A stretch of DNA of 57,006 nt from an uncultured Saprospiraceae bacterium (GTDB lineage Bacteria > Bacteroidota > Bacteroidia > Chitinophagales > Saprospiraceae), in assembly GCA_937969415.1 (NCBI GenBank), contig CALBWK010000110.1, positions 1 to 57,006 on the forward strand, read 5' to 3'. Both the position numbers and the translations under genes were made by a program. Below, piece by piece: positions 1-9,057 of the stretch. The first letter of the stretch is position 1. Every line of letters starts with the position of its first letter. The notes beneath the pieces were generated by a model, which did no database searches, was not told the origin of the DNA, and saw only the letters and a list, made by a program, of their open reading frames with translations.

Positions 1-1
1 C

Positions 2-943
2 CAAGTTTTACTTTCTACAGGTCTCATTCTAATAGCTTGCTCTTCCAAACAAGTCTCTTCTAAAGTCATTTCTGGTGATCAAGAATTAGAATTGATAGTT
101 CTGGGCATCGCTCAAGATGCTGGCTACCCCCAAGCCAATTGTAAAAAAGACTGTTGTACCACTCTTTGGTCTGACAAGTCGCAAAGAAAAATGGTTTCCT
201 CTCTCGGTATCCGAGATGCTAAAACCAAAAAGTCCTGGCTGTTTGATGCAACGCCTGACTTCAAAGATCAACTGCAATTGTTGACTAGATCTAGTGACAT
301 AAATTATGATCTCGAGGGGATCTTCTTGACTCATGCACATATGGGACACTATACAGGTTTGATGCACCTCGGTAGAGAAGCGATGGGTGCCAGTGCAGTT
401 CAGGTGTATACGATGCCTCGAATGAAAGACTATCTACAAACAAATGGACCCTGGAGTCAGTTGGTTGGTCTAGGCAATATAGTTTTACAAGAATTGACTG
501 ATGCACGGACGATTAGTTTGGCGGAGGGTAGACTCAAGGTCCAACCTTTTCTAGTGCCCCATCGTGACGAATTTTCTGAAACGGTAGGGTATCGCATAGA
601 GACTGCTAATCAGAAGATGCTCTTCATCCCCGATATAGATAAATGGTCTAAGTGGGATACAGATATTGCTCAGTTGATAGCTGAAGTAGATGTAGCTTTC
701 CTTGATGGCACCTTCTATCGCAATGGAGAAATCTGGGGTAGAGATATGAGTCAGATACCGCATCCCTTCATCGAGGAGAGCTTGAGTGTGTTAAAGAACC
801 TATCCCCTGAGGACAAAGCCAAGGTGCACTTTATTCACCTTAACCACACCAACCCGCTGCTCAATGCTGAGAGTGAGGAGTATAGAGACTTCGGATCCAC
901 TGGGTTTGAGTTGGCAGTGGAAGGTTCTATTTTCTCCTTATAG
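2..943 (+). CDS. PqqB-like metallo-beta-lactamase-fold lipoprotein (5' end outside window)
   Basis: The product is an MBL-fold hydrolase resembling the coenzyme PQQ biosynthesis protein PqqB: it has the early LGIAQDAGYPQ segment, a cluster of cysteines (about 17-22 residues into that domain) and the metal-binding THAHMGHYTG motif, followed by a second histidine motif near LVPHRDE. The frame stays open to the left edge and encodes a lipoprotein signal ending LILIAC, with the lipobox cysteine encoded at 38-40. The true start therefore lies left of the window; the TTG at 92 would remove the signal. Known PqqB proteins are not normally lipoproteins and no other pqq gene is visible, so a PQQ role is doubtful. 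A general envelope-anchored hydrolase is safer. The gene ends with TAG 55 bp before the phosphatase-family gene. Confidence 0.75.
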   Translation, partial: QVLLSTGLILIACSSKQVSSKVISGDQELELIVLGIAQDAGYPQANCKKDCCTTLWSDKSQRKMVSSLGIRDAKTKKSWLFDATPDFKDQLQLLTRSSDINYDLEGIFLTHAHMGHYTGLMHLGREAMGASAVQVYTMPRMKDYLQTNGPWSQLVGLGNIVLQELTDARTISLAEGRLKVQPFLVPHRDEFSETVGYRIETANQKMLFIPDIDKWSKWDTDIAQLIAEVDVAFLDGTFYRNGEIWGRDMSQIPHPFIEESLSVLKNLSPEDKAKVHFIHLNHTNPLLNAESEEYRDFGSTGFELAVEGSIFSL

Positions 944-998
944 ACACTAGTTTTTAGCCATATAGTGATATGTTAGAGGCGTTGAATGACAATGCTAT

Positions 999-2384
999 AT
1001 GAGCAGAAAGGTGATATTTTATCTTGTGGATGGCGCTAGGCCAGATGTCTTGTATAGACTAGCCAAGGAGGGGCAATTGCCCAATATCCAGAAATATCTG
1101 ATTGATGAAGGCTCTAGTACGGTAGGAACAACTTGTTTCCCTTCAACAACAGGGCCTGCTTATCTACCTTTTCTCTGTGGCACCTTTCCAGGAGATCATG
1201 GAATTACAGGGATAAGATGGTTTGATAAGGCGGAGTTCTTCCGAGGTCGGTGGGGCCGTAACTCTATGAGGAGCTACTGTGGCTATGAAGCCAAGTACTT
1301 TGATGACGATATGGATTCCAAGTATCCATCTCTATTTGAGACTTACGATAGAGGGTTCAATATTTATAATATGATCGTCAAAGGTGTCAAGCCAGAAAAC
1401 GACTTAACCAAGGAAGGTAAGTCTGGCTTATATCTCAGAGCACATTACCAGCACAAGCATCACGCGGTAGATGAGAAAGGGCATGAAAAGCTGATGGAGG
1501 CGCTTGACAAAAATCCACAGTTTGTCTATGCGGTATTTCCGAGTGTAGATTGGGATTCTCATTGCTATCACTACGAAGATGATAGGACTATAGAAGCTTA
1601 TAAGATTGTGGATAGAAGCGTGGGCGAAGTTGTCAATAAGCTGAAAGAGCAAGGCGAGTATGAGGATACGCTTATAGTAATGGCCTCTGATCATGGTTTG
1701 ACATCGACGCATACGCATTTTGACCTAGGGAAGTTTTGGAAGAAGGCAGGGTACCGTGTATTGGAGTATCCCAACATAATGAAAATCCGACCACAAGTCG
1801 CCGTCTTTATTTCTGGTAACTCTTTTGGTACAGTTTCTTTTTTAGATCAAAAAGAGATGTATGTCAAAAATCTTCTAGAAGAGCGACACGGTAAAGCTTT
1901 GGAGAAATTTGTGCAGGAGCCAGGTGTAGATTTTATCGTCTATAGAAAGTCGGATACTGAATTCATTGTCAGAAACGAAAGCGGGAAAGCAGAGATTTCT
2001 GTGAGTGGTCAGACTGTAAGTTATACTGCAACTACAGGTAACCCATTTGGGATAGCAGATACTGACGGATATGTAGATGAAAAGGTCGCCTTCACGCATT
2101 GTTTTGATAGTGATTATCCAGATGGTTTGTGGCAAGTCAAGCAGTTGATGGAAAGTCCACGGTCTGGTGATGTCGTTGTGTCTGCTGCTGTAGGCTACGA
2201 CCTGAGAGATTTCTGGGAATATCCTGAGCACAAAGGTTCTCACGGTTCGCTACATAGAGACCACATCCATATACCTGTTCTAGTCAATCAGCCTGACCTC
2301 CTACCTGAGCCCATACGCAGTACACGAGTGTATGGAATAATCAGAAATTGGTTGGATAAAAATGATACTTATCATTATGTCTGA
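999..2384 (+). CDS. alkaline phosphatase superfamily (NPP-like) phosphodiesterase/phosphatase
   Basis: The 461-residue protein belongs to the type I phosphodiesterase/nucleotide pyrophosphatase branch of the alkaline phosphatase superfamily. The first metal-binding aspartate is D11 (LVDGARPD). The likely nucleophile is T51 in FPSTTGPAYLP, the position of the catalytic threonine in NPP enzymes. Further metal ligands sit in the DWDSHCYHYED segment, in ASDHG and in the C-terminal HGSLHRDHIHIP motif. No signal peptide is visible. The stop codon overlaps the ATG of the next gene (ATGTCTGA), so the two are probably co-translated. The partner is a lysylphosphatidylglycerol-synthase-type flippase domain, which hints at lipid or phosphodiester metabolism at the membrane. 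The substrate cannot be read from sequence. Confidence 0.85.
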   Translation: MSRKVIFYLVDGARPDVLYRLAKEGQLPNIQKYLIDEGSSTVGTTCFPSTTGPAYLPFLCGTFPGDHGITGIRWFDKAEFFRGRWGRNSMRSYCGYEAKYFDDDMDSKYPSLFETYDRGFNIYNMIVKGVKPENDLTKEGKSGLYLRAHYQHKHHAVDEKGHEKLMEALDKNPQFVYAVFPSVDWDSHCYHYEDDRTIEAYKIVDRSVGEVVNKLKEQGEYEDTLIVMASDHGLTSTHTHFDLGKFWKKAGYRVLEYPNIMKIRPQVAVFISGNSFGTVSFLDQKEMYVKNLLEERHGKALEKFVQEPGVDFIVYRKSDTEFIVRNESGKAEISVSGQTVSYTATTGNPFGIADTDGYVDEKVAFTHCFDSDYPDGLWQVKQLMESPRSGDVVVSAAVGYDLRDFWEYPEHKGSHGSLHRDHIHIPVLVNQPDLLPEPIRSTRVYGIIRNWLDKNDTYHYV

Positions 2385-3459
2385 GTTAGAGAATAAGGAA
2401 CGCATAGAAAAACTAGATAAAATTCTGAATGCCAAATATTTGCGTAGAGGGATTTTTGCATTTGTTTTTATTTCGTTAGCTACTTTAACCGGGATTTTCA
2501 TTTACAACAAGTCGGGAGATGTTTTTGGAGTATTAAAGAGCATTGATGTTAGATATATATTATTAGGATTCGTCTTTATGGCACTTGATCTTTTTTTAGG
2601 AGGATTAAGAAATCATATCTTTTCCAATTCTTTTGCGAAGGGGTTGACCTTGATGGTTGCTGTCAAAGCCAATATGGCCAATATGTTTCTAGGTGCCGTC
2701 ACCCCTTCACAGACTGGAGGAGGATTAGCGCATTGGTATATCTTTTGGAAACGTGGTCTAAAAACCCCTGACTTTATTACGTTGAGTTTTATCAACTTTA
2801 TTTCTACAACTATATTTTTTCCTTTATCTGGATTAATGGCAATGTATATTCTTAGGGATAGGATGCCAGATGGATTTATCAATTATTTAGTGACTTTCGG
2901 TTTTTTCATCTTTTCGACTTTAGGAACTGTGATTGTAGTAGCTTTAATCTTTCCACAAGTTATTGGTAAGATTGTATCAGTGTTATCTGTTCTAGTAGTT
3001 AAGGTACGACCCTCGTTAGAGAGTAGGTTATCCGGTTTCGGTGCCAACGCGACTAAGAGTATGGTGGATTATCGTAAGAGTATAGCCCTGTTTTTCACAA
3101 TTAGACCTTGGTTATTGCTATTTAGTTTACTTATAACAATAGTGCTGTATTTCAATAAGTATATAACTGCCTACTTTCTCTTGTTCGCCTTTAATGTTGA
3201 GGCAGATTTTTGGACTATTGTTGCCATACAGGCGGTGGTATATCTTATATTATATTTTGCCCCAACACCTGGTGGCAGTGGGATAGCTGAATTAAGTATT
3301 TCCGGACTGATGGCAGGAATTCTTACTAAAGATACGAGTGCTTTGTTTATACTATTGTACAGAAGTTTTCTTGTTTATATTCCTGCAGTCTTAGGTGCAT
3401 TTGTGATGCTCAGTGAATTGCCTAGGGAAAAGAGAAAACCAGAAGAAGTCTATACTTAA
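2377..3459 (+). CDS. flippase-like (LPG synthase TM region, UPF0104) membrane protein
   Basis: This is a polytopic membrane protein of the lysylphosphatidylglycerol synthase transmembrane / UPF0104 family, about 361 residues with roughly eight hydrophobic segments. A conserved-looking TPSQTGGGLAHWYIFWKRG loop lies near residue 110, and FAPTPGGSGIAELSISG near residue 300 is the typical family signature. Family members lacking the cytoplasmic aminoacyl-transferase domain are usually annotated as flippase-like; this one lacks it. I chose ATG 2377 (MSELENKE), which overlaps the upstream stop by 8 bp, over ATG 2362. The 3' end abuts the convergent methyltransferase gene with no spacer. Confidence 0.85.
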   Translation: MSELENKERIEKLDKILNAKYLRRGIFAFVFISLATLTGIFIYNKSGDVFGVLKSIDVRYILLGFVFMALDLFLGGLRNHIFSNSFAKGLTLMVAVKANMANMFLGAVTPSQTGGGLAHWYIFWKRGLKTPDFITLSFINFISTTIFFPLSGLMAMYILRDRMPDGFINYLVTFGFFIFSTLGTVIVVALIFPQVIGKIVSVLSVLVVKVRPSLESRLSGFGANATKSMVDYRKSIALFFTIRPWLLLFSLLITIVLYFNKYITAYFLLFAFNVEADFWTIVAIQAVVYLILYFAPTPGGSGIAELSISGLMAGILTKDTSALFILLYRSFLVYIPAVLGAFVMLSELPREKRKPEEVYT

Positions 3460-4707
3460 TTACTTTCTACGCATACTCTTCCTAATCGCCAGCCCTATAG
3501 CTTTCGCCATTAAAGGTGGTACAGCATTCCCAATTTGAACCATCTGTTTGCCCTTGCTCCCTTCAAATATAAAGTCATCGGGAAAGGACTGCAGTCGCGC
3601 CATTTCTCTAACAGTAATCACTCTTGGTTCTATAGGGTGGATATTGACACCGCCGTGGTTTTCTTTGATCGTGCAACTCGCTTCATCCCAAGGACACTTT
3701 TTCCACGAGTCGGAGTAATTTTCATAGAGACTCTTGCCTTCAGGTACAGCCGCCAGACGTTCTTTCATTTCCCCAGAGTGTCGTGCTCTAACGTGGTTAA
3801 TGGCTTTGTTATCCGGTAGCTTGATGAGGTCTTTAATGGCCATACGTGTTGTCACATATTGGTCTGGGGTCAATAGAGGAGAGGGGTGGTAATTTGTTTT
3901 GCCTATTCTATTAGCGATGAAGATGACACGTTGTCTCTTCTGTGGTACTTCATAGTCTGCTGCATTAAGTGTAGTGACATTAACTTCATAGCCCAAGGCT
4001 TTTATATCGTTAACTATCTTCTCTTCCACTTTGCCTTTGAGCATAGATCTCAATCCTTTGACATTCTCTGCGACGATCCATTCTGGTTGTAATCTGCTGA
4101 TGATGTCTAGCATATCCTTATATAGAGAGTTGCGTGGGTCCTCTATAATACGGCTTCCTGACATAGAAAAGCCTTGACAAGGGAAGCCACCTGATAGGAC
4201 AGTAAGTGGTGCTCCTTTTAGTTGCTGTTCCACAGTCTCGACGAAATTTCTTTTGACTTTTTCTTGTGTGATATCCCCTAAGATATGTGGATGCTTGAAG
4301 TTCCGTTTGTAAGTATCTCCAGCCTCCTTGAAGTAGTCTAACCCACATAAGGGTTTGAAGCCTGCTAGTTGAAATCCATAGGTCATCCCGCCTGCACCAC
4401 AAAAGAGATCAGCAGACGTATATTTTGATTTACCTGGCTTAGACCATTTGCTCTCAATATCTATCCAGTTGACTTCATCCTTCTTTTGGACTTTAGCTTT
4501 ACGCTGAGGAGAGATTGACTCATATCTAGAGGATTGCTTTTGAGAAGAAAGAAAGTCATTTAGAGCATCTGCAGATATATGATGTACCCCTCCAATCTTA
4601 ACGGATACTAGCTCACCAGCTAGGATATGCCGCCTTACAGCCTTAAGTGAGAGATTAAGTTGCTCTGCTATTTCTTTGATTCTATATAATGTTTCATCTT
4701 TGGACAT
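3460..4707 (-). CDS. C5 cytosine DNA methyltransferase with N-terminal excisionase/MerR-type HTH
   Basis: The 415-residue protein methylates cytosine C5 in DNA using SAM. Residues 8-52 form a small excisionase/MerR-type helix-turn-helix (IKEIAEQLNLSLKAVRRHI, then VKIGGVHHISADAL). A charged linker follows, then the catalytic core: motif I DLFCGAGGMTYGF (100-112), the PCQ catalytic loop (176-178), ENV (214-216), QKRQR (256-260) and the C-terminal GNAVPP (about 393-398). The variable target-recognition region between motifs VIII and IX is short, about 110 residues. No restriction endonuclease, specificity subunit or Vsr nuclease adjoins it, so it looks like an orphan methyltransferase. The start lies 52 bp from the divergent helicase gene. 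Family assignment is secure; target site and biological role are unknown. Confidence 0.93.
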   Translation of the reverse strand: MSKDETLYRIKEIAEQLNLSLKAVRRHILAGELVSVKIGGVHHISADALNDFLSSQKQSSRYESISPQRKAKVQKKDEVNWIDIESKWSKPGKSKYTSADLFCGAGGMTYGFQLAGFKPLCGLDYFKEAGDTYKRNFKHPHILGDITQEKVKRNFVETVEQQLKGAPLTVLSGGFPCQGFSMSGSRIIEDPRNSLYKDMLDIISRLQPEWIVAENVKGLRSMLKGKVEEKIVNDIKALGYEVNVTTLNAADYEVPQKRQRVIFIANRIGKTNYHPSPLLTPDQYVTTRMAIKDLIKLPDNKAINHVRARHSGEMKERLAAVPEGKSLYENYSDSWKKCPWDEASCTIKENHGGVNIHPIEPRVITVREMARLQSFPDDFIFEGSKGKQMVQIGNAVPPLMAKAIGLAIRKSMRRK

Positions 4708-4759
4708 AGCCTCTCGACAAATATAAGCACTCTAGCAAATTACCAGTGAGGTCAGCAAA

Positions 4760-6895
4760 ATGGACAACATAGAAAGACAAATCGCCAAAGAGTATATCCT
4801 CAATACGGATAAGAGCCTCTTCTTGACTGGGAAAGCCGGTACAGGGAAGACAACCTTGCTTAAGGAGGTACTGAGTGAGACGGATAAGAACTATATCGTT
4901 GCGGCTCCCACGGGTGTTGCTGCTATCAATGCAGGTGGTGTAACCCTACATTCTTTATTTCTCTTTCCACTACGTGCTTTTATACCTCAGCCTAATTCGA
5001 GCCTTTCTATGGACTTGTTCTGTGATTATTCGGGCTTAGTGAAGCATCAGAAATTTGATCGGGCAAAGTTGGATCTTTTTATAGAGTTAGAGATGCTTGT
5101 CATAGACGAGATTAGTATGGTCAGAGCTGATCTATTGGATGCTATTGATTTTACGTTGAGACGTGTGAGAAAGAACCAGCTACCATTCGGTGGAGTCCAA
5201 TTACTCGCTATCGGTGATCTGTATCAGCTATCTCCAGTAGTGAGACACAATATCAAGTTGGGCTTAGCCGAGTATTATGCTGGCCCTTATTTTTTTGATG
5301 CCCTATCTTGGCAGCGCTTGGATGGATTGACTATAGAGCTCAATAAAGTCTACAGACAAGAGGATCAAGATTTTGTTGATATGCTGAATGTTATCCGAGC
5401 AGGCGTCAGAGATGAAAAGGTCATTCAGAAAATCAATGAACGCTTTCAGACGGATATAGATCTCGATGGTGTCATTACGCTGACCACACATAATAATCAA
5501 GCCAACGAAATTAACGACAAGCAGCTCGCCGCTCTGGAGACAGAATCCAAAGAGTTGTCCGCAAATGTTACAGGGACTTTTCCAGAGTCTGCATTCCCAA
5601 CTCCAGAGTCCATAGAGTTGAAAGAAGGTGCCCAAGTAATGTTCGTGAGGAATCACAGCGAAGGCCTCTATTATAACGGAAAGATAGGTGTGGTGACTAA
5701 GATTGCTGATAATCATATTAAGATTAAGGGTGCCGATGACGAGAAGACGATCCTCGTCGAACCCGTCGAATGGACCAACAGTCGATATGAAGTTGATGAG
5801 GCCACTGATAAAATTATCAAGAATGATGTGGGTAGCTTTACACAGTATCCATTGCGTTTGGCCTGGGCTGTTACGGTACATAAAAGCCAAGGCTTGACTT
5901 TTGATCAGGTCATTTTGGACTTAGAGAAAACTTTTGCTTCAGGACAATTATATGTGGCGCTGAGTAGATGTCGGTCGCTAGAGGGAATGTTTCTTCTAAG
6001 TAAGATCAAACCTGATAATATATTGACGGATCGACGTATAATCAAGTATTATGAGCAAGCCCAAGAAATCGAACAAGCTATACACCAATTGCCAGATGCA
6101 AAGGCCAGTTATGAACGTAAGCGTATCCTAAAAGCCTTTCGGATAGAGATACTCGCTTCCTATATTGATGGGTGGCAAGAGACACTGTTAGAGAAGAATG
6201 TCCCAGGGAAGGCCAATTGCCTAAATCTGATAAAGGATTTGGATTCTGAGCTCAGTAGTATCGAGTTGGTGTCTAGAAATTTCAATTCTAAAATGACTGC
6301 TTACTTTAGAAATGAGCAGGTTGATAAAGAATTTGTCAGAGAGCGCATCAGTAAAGCGGTAGGTTACTTTTCTGAGAACTTACACGAGAAAGTGCTGATC
6401 CCATTGGTTAAGCATCAAGCAGAATATAGTGTCAAGAAAAACACGAAGACTTATCTGTATAGTGTGCAGGCCTTTGAGCAAGCATTGACCAAGTTTCTGA
6501 CCAAGCTCTACGATATCAAATATCTTGGGACAGCAGTGTATGAAGGTGAGAAGAAAAAGCTCGGAGAAATCAAACCCCTCAAGAAGAAAAAAGATAAGGG
6601 GAGTACCTACGAGATCACTTATGCCATGCACAAAGAGGGCAAATCTATCAATGCGATCGCTAAAGATAGGGGGATGGCCGCGGGTACGATAGAGACCCAT
6701 CTAGCTCGACTCATTAGAGATCAACGCGTCTCCATCTATGACCTAATGAAAGATAGCAAAGTCGAAAAAGCACTAGCTGTTGTGGATGCGTATCCTGACT
6801 TGGGACTTACAGACCTGATAAAGAAGATGCCATTCAAGATGACTTTCGGAGAGTTACGATGGGTGAAGAATTACAGTGAAATCTTATCGGAGTAA
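4760..6895 (+). CDS. PIF1/RecD-like superfamily 1 DNA helicase with C-terminal HTH
   Basis: The 711-residue protein is a PIF1-like 5'-3' helicase. Walker A is GKAGTGKTT (24-32), motif II is DEIS (116-119) and a TPV-like loop follows. The SF1B C-terminal motifs are present: VHKSQGLTF near residue 375 and YVALSRCRS near residue 400. The C-terminal third is alpha-helical and ends in a helix-turn-helix segment (KSINAIAKDRGMAAGTIETH), like the HTH_40 domain found at the end of some RecQ and PIF1 proteins. Expected roles are unwinding of structured DNA, recombination or replication restart. It is divergent from the C5 methyltransferase (52-bp gap) and is followed 2 bp later by the DHFR/RibD-like gene, so an operon is likely. 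Confidence 0.88.
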   Translation: MDNIERQIAKEYILNTDKSLFLTGKAGTGKTTLLKEVLSETDKNYIVAAPTGVAAINAGGVTLHSLFLFPLRAFIPQPNSSLSMDLFCDYSGLVKHQKFDRAKLDLFIELEMLVIDEISMVRADLLDAIDFTLRRVRKNQLPFGGVQLLAIGDLYQLSPVVRHNIKLGLAEYYAGPYFFDALSWQRLDGLTIELNKVYRQEDQDFVDMLNVIRAGVRDEKVIQKINERFQTDIDLDGVITLTTHNNQANEINDKQLAALETESKELSANVTGTFPESAFPTPESIELKEGAQVMFVRNHSEGLYYNGKIGVVTKIADNHIKIKGADDEKTILVEPVEWTNSRYEVDEATDKIIKNDVGSFTQYPLRLAWAVTVHKSQGLTFDQVILDLEKTFASGQLYVALSRCRSLEGMFLLSKIKPDNILTDRRIIKYYEQAQEIEQAIHQLPDAKASYERKRILKAFRIEILASYIDGWQETLLEKNVPGKANCLNLIKDLDSELSSIELVSRNFNSKMTAYFRNEQVDKEFVRERISKAVGYFSENLHEKVLIPLVKHQAEYSVKKNTKTYLYSVQAFEQALTKFLTKLYDIKYLGTAVYEGEKKKLGEIKPLKKKKDKGSTYEITYAMHKEGKSINAIAKDRGMAAGTIETHLARLIRDQRVSIYDLMKDSKVEKALAVVDAYPDLGLTDLIKKMPFKMTFGELRWVKNYSEILSE

Positions 6896-6897
6896 AG

Positions 6898-7449
6898 ATG
6901 TCGAAAAGGAAAACCATAGTATTTATTGCTAGGAGTCTAGATGGTTACATTGCTGGACCAGGTGGAGAAATTGATTGGCTCGATATGGTCGCTAACCCTA
7001 AGAGAGATGATATGGGATACTTGGCATTGATGGATGAGGTTGATGCCATCATTATGGGCCGCAATACTTTTGACTTTGTTGCTAACTATGAAGGTCCGTG
7101 GCCATATCCGAAGAAGGTCTTTGTGCTAAGTAACAGCCTTCAGAGTGTACCAGAACATCTTGTAGACAAAGCAGAAATCATCAAAGGCACACCGCAAGCT
7201 GTACTTAATAGTTTAGGGGAGCGGGGGCTTCATACTTTATACATAGATGGCGGGGTGACCATCCAAAGCTTCCTTAGAGAGGATCTTATAGATGAAATGA
7301 GGGTGACGACTTTACCACTATTACTAGGTGCTGGTTATTCACTCTTTGGGGATATGGATAAGCGATTGACTTTTGAGCATCAATCTACTACAGTCTATTT
7401 AGGTCAGCTCGTACAGTCACGATATGTACGCAAAGACATAGAGTTTTAG
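6898..7449 (+). CDS. dihydrofolate reductase / RibD C-terminal domain family protein
   Basis: This 183-residue protein has the RibD_C/DHFR-like fold. It begins KTIVFIARSLDGYIAGPGGEIDWL, the usual start of YwjB/YyaP-type proteins, followed by IIMGRNTFDFV and a nucleotide-binding LYIDGGVTIQSFL segment. These proteins bind NADPH and are reductases of mostly unknown substrate; a folate role is not established for the small members. The gene begins 2 bp after the helicase stop and probably shares its transcript, although there is no obvious functional link. Confidence 0.88.
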   Translation: MSKRKTIVFIARSLDGYIAGPGGEIDWLDMVANPKRDDMGYLALMDEVDAIIMGRNTFDFVANYEGPWPYPKKVFVLSNSLQSVPEHLVDKAEIIKGTPQAVLNSLGERGLHTLYIDGGVTIQSFLREDLIDEMRVTTLPLLLGAGYSLFGDMDKRLTFEHQSTTVYLGQLVQSRYVRKDIEF

Positions 7450-7560
7450 GTACAGTCTCAAGCTTAGAAGAGACATAGTTAGCACCCTCATATAGTTAAG
7501 ATTCGGGATTTGAGCTGATAAGAGACTCTATCGGTGCAATTATTGCTATATCCTAAGGTG

Positions 7561-8982
7561 ATGGCACAAGAGAAGAAGCCCCTTAAGGAACAGACCCCAG
7601 CAGAGCTCTGGGAAAGCACCAAGGATTTTTTCCACGACCTCGTTGATCTTAAGGAAGGAATGGATCAAAAGGGTACGTTGCAAAACATCCACAACAACAA
7701 GAAGATGCGTGGCTCTAATGCGTGGCTCTTGATGTGTTCTATTATGGTGGCTTCATTAGGATTGGATCTTAATTCTCCAGCAGTTATCATCGGCGCCATG
7801 CTAATCTCTCCTCTGATGTCTCCAATATTGGGGATAGGCTTGGGTATAGGTGTCAACGATAAGAAGACCCTTATCATATCTCTTAAGCACTTTGGTTTAG
7901 CGATTGCGATTGCACTGATAACCAGTTTTATTTATTTCAGACTGACCCCGTTCGGTAACATTACAGATGAGATTTTGTCTAGAACATCTCCGACGTTATT
8001 GGATGGTTTAGTGGCCATCTTCGGCGGGTTGGCAGGGGTTATCTCTATTACTAGAATGGATAAGTCCAATGCGATACCGGGTGTCGCCATTGCTACGGCG
8101 TTGATGCCACCACTTTGTGTAGCGGGGTATGGATTGGCTATGGGGGAGTGGTTATTTTTCCTTAATGCCTTCTATCTTTTCTTTTTGAACTCCTTTTTTA
8201 TAGCGATTACGACTTATTTTATTATTCGTCTCTTGGGCTTCCCATATAAGCTCTTTATGACATCCAAGGAACGAAATAGAAACCGGTTATACATCTCGAT
8301 ATTTTCATTTATCATTTTGATTCCGGCCGTTACCATCTTATACAATACGGTCAAGAAGGTGAAAGAAGAAAAAGCTGTCGAATTTTATTTGCAGGAAATG
8401 ATTGCGTCTAAAGAATCTATCGTCTCTGATTGGACTCTCGTTGATAATAACTTAGATCAGCAAAAGGATTCTATACAGTTGGTCCTTAAGATAATTGGAG
8501 AGCCCCTGAGCCAAGAATTTATTACAGATAGTGATAGAGATCTAGAGAGCCTTCTAGATAAGTCGGTTGATATTATTACTTATCAGAGTGAAGAGTTGCC
8601 CATTGAGGACATACAGAAACTACAAAATCAGATCAGCGGATTTGAAGGAGAATTTCAGAAGAAGTTGAAAACCTTAGAGGAAAGGCAAATAGAAAAGACC
8701 GCTCAGATTGCTGCACTCAATGCACAATTGGATAGTCTAGAATCAAGGAGTGTCGAGTCTATATATGAGGAGATCAATACTTTGTTTCCAAGTGTTACTC
8801 AAATTGCTATTGCCAAGGAAGCGAGCAAATCGAATTTTGATACGATACAACCTTCTTCCTTAGTGGTTGTGGAATGGGATAGTAAACTTTCTAATAGCTC
8901 TAAGAAAAAAGAAAAAGCCAAGTTGGAGGACTTTCTTAAACTCAGAATGAAACTAGAGGATATGGAATTGTACTCTAGATAG
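7561..8982 (+). CDS. DUF389 (TIGR00341-type) multi-pass membrane protein
   Basis: The N-terminal half carries the DUF389 core. It begins with SNAWLLMCSIMVASLGLDLN, continues with an AVIIGAMLISPLMSPILG segment and then several hydrophobic helices to about residue 260. The C-terminal half is soluble and partly coiled coil (EERQIEKTAQIAALNAQLDS), probably outside the inner membrane. The function of DUF389 proteins is not established. I prefer ATG 7561 (MAQEKKPLKE) to GTG 7534, because the nine extra residues are atypical. The gene stands alone: 111 bp after the DHFR-like gene and convergent with the large secreted repeat protein. Confidence 0.85.
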   Translation: MAQEKKPLKEQTPAELWESTKDFFHDLVDLKEGMDQKGTLQNIHNNKKMRGSNAWLLMCSIMVASLGLDLNSPAVIIGAMLISPLMSPILGIGLGIGVNDKKTLIISLKHFGLAIAIALITSFIYFRLTPFGNITDEILSRTSPTLLDGLVAIFGGLAGVISITRMDKSNAIPGVAIATALMPPLCVAGYGLAMGEWLFFLNAFYLFFLNSFFIAITTYFIIRLLGFPYKLFMTSKERNRNRLYISIFSFIILIPAVTILYNTVKKVKEEKAVEFYLQEMIASKESIVSDWTLVDNNLDQQKDSIQLVLKIIGEPLSQEFITDSDRDLESLLDKSVDIITYQSEELPIEDIQKLQNQISGFEGEFQKKLKTLEERQIEKTAQIAALNAQLDSLESRSVESIYEEINTLFPSVTQIAIAKEASKSNFDTIQPSSLVVVEWDSKLSNSSKKKEKAKLEDFLKLRMKLEDMELYSR

Positions 8983-9057
8983 ATAATAGTGGCTATAATG
9001 AAGTTGGGGCAGCCTCACTAATGATGCCACCCCTTCCTCTGTCAATTGATCTTCTGA

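Noticed and set aside
5303-5890. 195-codon minus-strand frame opposite the helicase
   Set aside because: Antisense to conserved helicase motifs and rich in Ile/Cys/Tyr without domain features.
8999-9045. Possible terminator between the DUF389 gene and the secreted repeat protein
   Set aside because: GGGG and CCCC arms exist, but the rest of the stem has several mismatches and no T-run follows.
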